Assembly (NCBI GenBank): GCA_905221605.1
Contig: CAJNDS010000624.1
Location: 266,001-320,000, forward strand
DNA from: Symbiodinium natans
Lineage: Eukaryota > Sar > Dinophyceae > Suessiales > Symbiodiniaceae
Direction of reading: 5' to 3'
DNA: 54,000 nucleotides
The position numbers were made by a program, and so were the translations under genes. Below, one piece after another: positions 46,575-54,000 of this stretch (within the stretch, counting starts at the first letter, position 1; every line of letters starts with the position of its first letter). Below the pieces are notes generated by a model. It ran no database searches, was not told where the DNA came from, and saw only the letters and a list, made by a program, of their open reading frames with translations.

Positions 46575-48990
46575 AGGGGTTATACTGGGAAGCTCGGAAC
46601 AGTTCGGCATATTTCGGCACAACTCTAGTTCCCGAAATCCCTAGCGGGAACGCTGAGGCCAGTTCCCGGGTTCCTTACTTCAAGGGGCTATATTGGAAGC
46701 CTGGCGGGAACACTGGCCCCCAAATTCTCGTCTACTTCAAGGGGCTATGTTGGCAACCTAGCGGGAACGCTAGTTCCCGAAGTCTCTGCTTCAAGGGGCC
46801 ATACTGGAAACCTAGCGGGAATGCTAGTTCCCGAGTTCTACCAAGACACTACATTAGAAACCTAGTGGGAACGCTGGTTCCCGAATCCTCTAATCCAAGG
46901 GGCTTTGCTGGGAAACCTAGCGGGAACGCTGTTCCCGAATTAACCTAGCGGGAACGCTAGTTCCCGAATCCTCTACTTCAAGGGGCTTGTCTGGGAAACC
47001 TAGCGAAACCTAGCGGGAACGCTAGTTCCCGAATCCTCTACTTCAAGGGACTTTTCTGGGAAACCTAGCCGGAACGCTAGTTCCCGAAGTCTCTACGTCA
47101 AGGATTCTGGAAACCTAGCGGGAATGCTAGTTCCCGAGTTCTACTAAGACAGCTGTTCAAGGGGCTGCACTGGAAACCTAGCGGGAACGCTAGTTCCCGA
47201 AGTCTCTACTTCAAGGGGCTGTACTGGAAACCTAGCGGGAATGCTAGTTCCCGAGATCTACTAAGACAGCTGTTCAAGGGGCTGCACTGCAAACCTAGAG
47301 GGAACGCTAGTTCCCGAATCCTCTACTTCAAGGGGCTTTTCTGGGAAACCTAGCGGGAACGCTAGTTCCCGAAGTCTCTACTTCAAGGGGCTTGGAAACC
47401 TAGTGGGAATGCTAGTTCCCGAGTTCTACTAAGACAGCTGTTCAAGGGGCTGCACTGGAAACCTAGCGGGAACGCTAGTTCCCGAATCCTCTACTTCAAG
47501 GGGCTTTTCTGGGAAACCTAGCGGGAACGCTAGTTCCCGAAGTCTCTACGTCAAGGATACTGGAAACCTAGCGGGAATGCTAGTTCCCGAGTTCTACTAA
47601 GACAGCTGTTCAAGGGGCTGCACTGGAAACCTAGCGGGAACGCTAGTTCCCGAATCCTCTACTTCAAGGGGCTTTTCTGGGAAACCTAGCGGGAACGCTA
47701 GTTCCCGAAGTCTCTACGCCAAGGATACTGGAAACCTAGCGGGAATGCTAGTTCCCGAGTTCTACTAAGACAGCTGTTCAAGGGGCTGCACTGGAAACCT
47801 AGCGGGAACGCTAGTTCCCGAATCCTCTACTTCAAGAGCTTTTCTGGGAAACCTAGCGGGAACGCTAGTTCCCGAAGTCTCTACTTCAAGGGGCTATACT
47901 GGAAACCTAGCGGGAATGCAAGTTCCCGAGTTCTACTAAGACAGCTGTTCAAGGGACTGCACTGCAAACCTAGAGGGAACGCTAGTTCCCGAATCCTCTA
48001 CTTCAAGGGGCTTTTCTGGGAAACCTAGCGGGAACGCAAGTTCCCGAAGTCTCTACGTCAAGGATACTGGAAACCTAGCGGGAATGCTAGTTCCCGAGTT
48101 CTACTAAGACAGCTGTTCAAGGGGCTGCACTGGAAACCTAGCGGGAACGCTAGTTCCCGAATCCTCTACTTCAAGGGGCTTTTCCGGGAAACCTAGCGGG
48201 AACGCTAGTTCCCGAAGTCTCTACTTCAAGGGGCTATACTGGAAACCTAGCGGGAATGCTAGTTCCCGAGTTCTACTAAGACAGCTGTTCAAGGGGCTGC
48301 ACTGCAAACCTAGAGGGAACGCTAGTTCCCGAATCCTCTACTTCAAGGGGCTTTTCTGGGAAACCTAGCGGGAACGCTAGTTCCCGAAGTCTCTACGCCA
48401 AGGATACTGGAAACCTAGCGGGAATGCTAGTTCCCGAGTTCTACGTAAGACGGCTGGCTATACTGGAAACCTAGCGGGAGTGCTAGCTCCCGAGTTCTAC
48501 TCAGACAGCTGACCTAGCGGAAACTCTAGTTCCCGACTCTCTACTTCAAGGGGCTACATTGGAAACCTAGCGGGAACGCTAGTTCCCGAATCCTCTACTT
48601 CAAGGGGCTTTTCTGGGAAACCTAGCGGGAACACTAGCTCCCGAATTCTCGTCTACTTCAACAAGCTATATTGGCAACCTAGCGGGAACGCTTGTTCCCG
48701 AAGTCTCTACTTCAAGGAGCTATACTGGAAACCTGGCGGGAACGCTAGTTGCCGAGTTCTACCAAGACAGCTGTTCAAGTGTCTACATTGGAAACCTAGT
48801 GGGAACGCTAGTTCCCGAATCCTCTACTTCAAGGGGCTACATGGAAACCTAGTGGGAACGCTAGTTCCCGAAGTCTCTACTTCATGGGGCTATATTGGAA
48901 ACCTAGCGGGAACGCCAGTTCCCGGACTCTACAAAGTCAGCTGCATGATCCTTCAAGGGGCTATATTGGAAACCTAGTTGGAAACAGCTT
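46575..48990. repeat. Hairpin-forming tandem array with about 170-bp higher-order period
   Basis: About 40 copies of a 50-60 bp monomer of the form TTCAAGGGGCT-nnn-ACTGGAAAC followed by a 22-bp core and a variable tail. The core holds two overlapping inverted repeats: CTAGCG-GGAA-CGCTAG and CGGGAAC-GCTA-GTTCCCG, which cannot form at the same time. Tails alternate regularly: type A (GAATCCTCTAC), type B (GAAGTCTCTAC) and type C (GAGTTCTACTAAGACAGCTG, always with GGGAATGC in the core). The ACAGCTGTTCAAGG landmark recurs at 47149, 47266, 47434, 47602, 47770, 47941, 48109 and 48281, i.e. steps of 168-172 bp except the first (117). The flanks (before 47.1 and after 48.4 kb) are more diverged, as expected for an array homogenised from its centre. 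No coding frame persists. Confidence 0.95.
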
Positions 48991-50294
48991 GTCCTCTAAA
49001 GGGTCGTGATTACAGAGGCCCTTGGGGAAGCATTCCCCCTTCCAGCCAGTCCCGGAGTTGCGTAGCCAAGTGTGCCTAACAGCAAAGCTTGCAAAATCTC
49101 GAGACTCTGTGTTTGGGAGGTCGTTGGGGTTGGTACAGGGCTTGGCCCAGAACTCCCAACGGGCTTGCTCGCTTATGTAGTTACAAGCTGGGCAAATATA
49201 TACAGTGTTGTGGAATATTGCTTCTTCTCTTTCTGCACCTCGGGCATTTAACCGGAATTTGAAGCAACAGACCAGGAAATGACTTTATGGGGCCCAATGC
49301 AGCGACTATTGAATCAGGATATGTTGGCCATGGAACCGCATATTAGGGATGATTGCAAGTAGAACTCGACTCGGCAGTGTTAATCAGGACCCCAAAGCAA
49401 GACAAGGTCCGTAAGCAGGGTTTGGAAGCTTTTATGGTATATTATCAAAGGGACCCTATATTAGACACTCGGGTGGAATCCAGGAGGACATGCCACTGAA
49501 CCAGTTGCAGGGCCGAGACACGGTTGGCTCGGAGGCAGCGACAACCCTGGATGCAACCCGACCTACTTAAAATAACCAAAACGATGCCCTGGAATGGGCC
49601 TAGACCCCTATAGTTCTGAAGCCCTGTAGCGAACAGTTCTTGAAGGCTTAAGCCCTTTGGAGCTAGAAGCCCCACCAGAGCGCTACAAGCCCCCCCCCCC
49701 CCCCCCCCCCCCCCCGAACTGCGCGGGGCCTCATCCAAATCGCTCCGCGCCTCGCGCCACTCGCAGCGGGCCTCTGGGATTCATGCGGGTTTTCATGACA
49801 GGCTTCGTAAAAGTGGGGTTTACGGTATAGGGTTTGGGGTTTATAGGGTTTAGTGTTTAGGGTTTAGGAAGGTTTTGAGTAGCGATTAGGCCTGTTGCAT
49901 TCTCCACTGCTTTTGAGGACGTTGGGGTTTTAGGGTTTGAGGCGCACACGTGGGAACGATGGAAACTGAACCCTACACGGAGCCCAGATCGTGCCACAAA
50001 CCCACGGGCGCACGCAAGATCAACCCTAAACCCAAAAACACAGTAAACAAAAAAAGAGAGGGTAAAAAAAGAGAAAAGTCTAAAGCAATTTGGAAGCCTG
50101 CTAAACACCAAACGGAAGTTGCTCAATCGTCGGGAGGCCTCCTAGAATCCTAGAAGTTGCTGTTCAGAATCGAAGTCGCGGTTCAGGGCTTATAGGGCTT
50201 CTGTGAGAGTTTCAGGGCTAGGTTGCTAGCCTGCCCGAAACCCTGCGTAAAAGAAAAACCTGCGAACCCGAAACTTTCCCCATTGATCCCTAAC
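48991..50294. other. No joined gene; one possible exon
   Basis: A poly-C run (49689-49715) and a TTTAGGG-like tract (49818-49868) bracket an island at 49.72-49.78 kb that reads CEWREARSDLDEAPR on minus. The rest shows nothing I can support. Confidence 0.35.
49689..49715. repeat. Poly-C run
   Basis: 27 C. Confidence 0.95.
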
Positions 50295-50677
50295 AGCAGC
50301 AGAGGGGCAGAACCCAGTCGCAGGCCAAGCTGGTCCAAGCTCGCGCGCAGGCCGCTGAAGCAAACAACAGCCTGCGCCGTCAAAGACCAGAGTTCCCCCA
50401 CTGCCGCGGTGGTGGGGTCAGGGGATTAGGGGATTGGGGTTGAGCTGTTGGGATTCAGGGAGAGTGGTTGGCGAGTCTTGTTTGGAATTGCCTGGAGCAA
50501 GCACAAAACAACGCTAAACCCCAAAGCCCTAAACTCAAAACCCCCACCAGCGCGGGGCAATCCAAGAATGCTGGCCTGCATGGTGCTGGATGGCTCCGAA
50601 CTGGCCGGCGCCGAGGCAGGTGCCGCGGGCGCCGCGGCCGGCGAGGGGGCGAGGAGGGGCTGCAGCGTCTCCTGGAG
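50295..50677 (-). CDS. Two joined exons, unidentified
   Basis: Exon 50677-50548 reads LQETLQPLLAPSP, an Ala/Pro linker, then TMQASILGLPRA; exon 50400-50295 reads GELWSLTAQAVVCFSGLRAS and LDQLGLRLGSAP. The junction is in phase (1 + 2 nt giving GTG). The 147-nt intron begins GTGGGGGTTTTGAGTTTAGG and ends in CCCCTAATCCCCTGACCCC then GCGGCAG, a clear example of complementary G-rich and C-rich intron ends. The next intron begins GTTAGGG. The acceptor of the first exon is CCGGCAAAG. The protein is unknown. Confidence 0.6.
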
Positions 50678-51728
50678 CTTTGCCGGTGAGTTTGACACAA
50701 GTACGAGGGTCTCCCGAGTAGTTTGTGCGCTGTTCCTTTGTTCGGAAGAGCATCGTTTGGAAGCCTGACATTCAATTCAAAGCCGCGGGAGCAGCTTTCG
50801 CCTATGCAGGCCGCCCAAAGCTTGGTGGGGAGCCTACACCGAGCCTGCGTGCAGTAGAAGCCCTCTCCTATTGCCTTCGGGCCCCACGACCCAGCACCAG
50901 TTTTCCACCCTAGGGTCTTAGGGCGGCGTCTTCAGTTTAAAGTGCACGTACCCTGATTTCGAACAAAGCCAACCTTTTCTGAAAATATGAAAACACACAA
51001 ACAACAGTTGCAGGAGTCCTTCGCTGAGATCAACCAGGGCAGCGTGAGCTGCAAGATAGGCTCAGCAATCTGCGACATGTGATCAAGAGAGAGAGAGAGA
51101 GACCCAGAGCAAGCGGTAGGCAAGGAAGAAAATGAAGGGTCTAGATGTAAATCGGTGCTGAGGCTGAGGTTTATTCGGTCAAGGACGAAACAGGCCTGGG
51201 CCGAGATCCGCAGCAGGCTGGCACCGCTACTGACCTGCATGCTGGTTGAACTCCATAGCTTCGGGTGCTCGGGTGTAAGTACTGCGGGCCTGCGGGTAAG
51301 CAAGAGGCAGAACCTTCAACCATCCATAGGCCGGAAGCTGCACATTACAAATTATATACTCCCCTTCTCACCGTGTAGCAACTCTCTGTAGGTACAGCTA
51401 CACCACCCTCACGCACCCTGTCTCCTAGATTCAATTAAGCCCCAAGCCGTCTGAGACTCATGTTCATCTACATCAGATGCTGTGATGTCAAAGATCCCTA
51501 AACCCGAAACCCTAAACCAAACTCGAAACCCAGAGGGCTGCGTGCTTGGTATCACATGGTGGGGGGGGGGGGGGCATTGAAATCACGGTCCTCATTGTAC
51601 GCATCGAAATTCTTGCAGGTACTCTTTATTCGGAGACAAAGGCTCTTTGTTGGACTTAGAGCGCCGGAGTGCCATGAAAGCCTACTTCACATAGGATCCT
51701 TGATTGCTAAGCTGCCAAGACTGGCAAC

Positions 51729-53922
51729 GCCCCACAACTCTTGAGACTCTTGCTGCGCGCGCAGCGCAACCTTCAGCATGCCAAGCTCCTGTAAAATAAA
51801 ATAACACTAACCAGAAGCCCGAGCATTGGCTGCAAAATCGTCACGCTGACTACATTGGTTCCCGGCAAGCTCATACTTCAGCCACCCAAAAACCAAAAGC
51901 CTGGAAGCCCCAAACGCAGCACTCGCTTGCATGCGCAAAGCCTCCTCCAGGTCTTCCACTTTCGATGCGAGCGCCTGCAACGCGTTGTCGTCGTGAACCA
52001 GGCACATTGTAGTGATCTGGTTCATCCTCAGACTACTCCCCTGAACTCTAAAGTCTAAACCCCCACATCGGTTGGGTTCTTTGGAGCCCAAACACCGCAC
52101 CCGACGTTGCTGCGGGAGCGCCCTCTCTCAAGGCCTCAGCGCTGCTTCTTTAGCTAAGCTTGGCACGTAGTTCCCGTTTTGGGGTTTAGGGGCTAAGGTT
52201 TCGGGTAGCTTTGAAGAGGGCAGAATCCCTAAACCTGTGCGCCCTTGAAGATTTCACCCTCTCAACCCTGAGCCCTAAAGCATCCTGAAGCGCCCGGCCT
52301 CCTCAGCTTTCCCGGAGAGCACCTCCGAAGGGAGCGAGAGGAAGCCGATCCGGACCTTGTCTGGCTGCTGTTTTAAACCGTTTTGGGCCTGAGGGTTTGG
52401 GCGGGGCTAAGCGTGTTTGGGGTCGAGGGCTTCGTGAGCCGGCTATTCTTAAGATGACGCCATCCAGGGCTGTTGTGTGCGCGGTGAGCGACCGAAACCA
52501 AGCCGGCAAAATTGAACCCTGCAAGCCCTCTGGGCCTCTGAGAAGACATAAGCCATTGCGCTAGTAGCAACTACCGCCTAACAAGTACGTAAAACTCGAC
52601 TGGTTGTAGGCAGAGTCCTTGCAGTAGCAGGGGTCGGGCTGGAACCCTAAACCCTAGACCCGAAACCTTATTGAATCCTAAACCCCATCTGCCCTGTCAA
52701 ACCCTAAACCCCAAACCCCAAACCCTAAACCCTAAACCCTAAACCGAGAGCCAGGCAGCCGCGGCATTCGATGCCAATTCTGCCTGCGCGAGTCGTGACG
52801 GTGGAAAACCAGAAAACCCTGGACTCTGCCTGGGGCAACGTAGAGCTGCGGTTTAAGGTTCAACGTAGGCCCTTTAGTGAAAGACAAAATGTACCTCAGT
52901 TGCTGAGTATACGTTCCTCAGTCACGAGGTGCCTTACAGCCCCAGCCCTCAGCGCAGCTTAGGTTACTAGGGTTGAAGGTGCACTGGGGAAGCCAATCAT
53001 ATGCTGTTCTTGAGTTTGTATGGGGATGATGTGGATATTACTTTAGGGACCCACAAATACTGCCATCATGAAACGCCAGCCTCTGCTGTAGGGTCTGGCA
53101 GGCTGCTGTCCTGCATGCCCACAGACGCCGGAAAAAACTCCGGAACATCGTTCATGTAAGCTGCTTTGTACTTTGGGCTCAGGATCCAAAGTCTCTTCCA
53201 ACAGCACAAGGCGGGAGTGCCAAAACCAAGCAACGCGCGGTGAAAGAGTTTATGCGGCTGACCTGCAGTCTACAGTCATAGCCACTGCTGGCTTTTTTCT
53301 GACTCCGGTACTACTTGAGGTCTGCTTACCCCATCAGGTAGTGATTTCCAATTTATGGAAAACACGTGTTAGCAAATAGGAAATGATGACAGATAAGTAC
53401 GGTACACGACAACAAACTGGCATCCTGACACACCCGGCAACTAAGCTTTCGGTATCCGAGAAGTAGGATGCGCCTCAGTTTATGGATGTAGAAGCACGCA
53501 GCGATCTACTGCGGCTCCTTCTGCGACGTGCTCAGGTTATCAACCACACCTGGCGAGAGGCAACACGTGGGATGGCGAATCAATGCAAATCAGGTTTCGT
53601 CCCTCCGTCTGGATACCTAGCGAAGGATCTATGGTTCCCCCGAAGTCCGAACATATTGGCACTCCCTCACCCTTCCTAGGAGAGAGCTGCTCCTTCAAGG
53701 GGCAACATCGGGATAGCCCCCGTTCCCGCATTAACCCTTAAGGGGCGATCTTGGATACCTAGCGAAGTCCGATTGCACGCCTGACAGACTATCGCAGTGT
53801 TGAACCCCAAACCCTGCAAAACCCTGAGCCCCAAGGGTTGTCCACGCCGGGCCTGTGATTCCCATGGAGTCACTTGCTGCCGCTGGGAACTCAGCACTCG
53901 CGACAAGGAGCCGCCGGCCCAC
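51729..53922 (-). CDS. Six-exon piece of a coiled-coil protein gene
   Basis: Exons 53922-53830, 52783-52745, 52367-52285, 52141 (or 52147)-52096, 52040-51918 and 51788-51729 join in phase throughout. Landmarks: GRRLLVASAEFPAAASDSMG; AELASNAAAAWLS (a 39-nt exon); PDKVRIGFLSLPSEVLSGKA; SAEALREGAPAATSGA; MNQITTMCLVHDD. Across the last join VEDLEEALRMQASA meets ELGMLKVALRAQQESQEL with uninterrupted heptad-like spacing, which supports the junction and predicts a coiled coil. Acceptors TTTTTTTGCAG, CTCGCGCAG, AAAACAG, AAGCAG, GTTCAG and TTTTATTTTACAG are good. Donors: GCTCAGGG, GTTTAGGG, GATGCTTTAGGG, GTGTTTGGG, GCGTTTGGGG and GTTGCC, so GT, GC and GA all occur. The ends of the gene are not visible and the family is not recognised. 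Confidence 0.65.
52636..52744. repeat. CCCTAAA / CCCCAAA tract starting at a donor
   Basis: In the sense strand the intron after the 39-nt exon begins GTTTAGGG and continues as telomere-like repeat for about 100 nt. Confidence 0.9.
53611..53770. repeat. Second diverged relative of the hairpin array
   Basis: GGATACCTAGCGAAGGATC, then CCTTCAAGGGGCAACATCGG, CCGTTCCCGCATTAAC and AAGGGGCGATCTTGGATACC. It keeps the order of the array monomer but has lost the perfect hairpins. It shares the GGATACCTAGCG variant with the copy at 44.3 kb. Confidence 0.65.
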
Positions 53923-54000
53923 CTGCAAAAAAACGGCTTTGAGAAGGGGAAGGGAGTTCCGTGAGGGCTTAGGTTTGCCAAAACCTTCAATTTCCAAAAC

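Noticed and set aside
46575-48990. CRISPR-like array
   Set aside because: The spacers are themselves repeated, the period has a three-monomer order, and the genome is eukaryotic.

Overview
The window looks like nuclear DNA of a dinoflagellate, plausibly a Symbiodiniaceae or Polarella-like species; the species cannot be fixed from sequence alone. Three observations support this. A minus-strand gene at 26.6-31.5 kb belongs to a polytopic membrane protein family that I know only from dinoflagellate genomes (EFWSH..W, FLDRACIHQGD and WCVFELAAF motifs). Many introns are best modelled with GC (sometimes GA) donors beside GT. The non-coding DNA is full of degenerate plant-type telomere-like heptamers (TTTAGGG/CCCTAAA). 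No long uninterrupted genes, operons, tRNA, rRNA or CRISPR arrays were seen.

Every gene I can defend reads on the minus strand. From high to low coordinate they are: a coiled-coil gene (53,922-51,729); a two-exon piece (50,677-50,295); a chain of six short exons (41,301-38,755); two isolated exons (34.6 and 34.4 kb); a four-exon 3' end with a stop (33,077-32,143); the dinoflagellate membrane protein gene (31,493-26,575); isolated exons at 25.97 and 20.3-20.6 kb; a terminal exon at 19.3 kb; isolated exons at 15.6, 12.9 and 10.8 kb; the 3' exon of a membrane protein (9,670-9,516); a complete CNOT9/Rcd1 homologue only 23 bp further on (9,492-8,516); a terminal Cys/His-rich exon (7,841-7,644); and exons at 5.9, 3.4, 1.9 and 1.3-0.1 kb. 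Exons are mostly 33-140 nt and were joined only where splice sites and codon phase agree. All models are by eye and need transcript support.

The striking general feature is that the telomere-like tracts are not scattered at random. In the sense of the genes they mostly sit at intron ends: a TTTAGGG-like, G-rich tract follows the donor (several introns literally begin GTTTAGGG, GTTAGGG or G-GTTTTTTAGGG) and a CCCTAAA-like, C-rich tract precedes the acceptor. On the plus strand this appears as C-tract / GC-rich island / G-tract, repeated through the window. The two ends of such an intron are complementary, so the pre-mRNA could fold the splice sites together. There are exceptions, which are listed.

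Other notable DNA: a 2.4-kb array (46.58-48.99 kb) of about 40 copies of a short element able to form either of two overlapping hairpins, arranged as a trimeric higher-order repeat of about 168-172 bp, with diverged relatives at 44.3 and 53.7 kb; two foldback elements that share termini (15.9 and 22.5 kb); a 285-bp element with 19-bp terminal inverted repeats (33.3 kb); a 9-bp GC-rich minisatellite (14.5-15.1 kb); and many poly-G, AT-rich and dinucleotide tracts.
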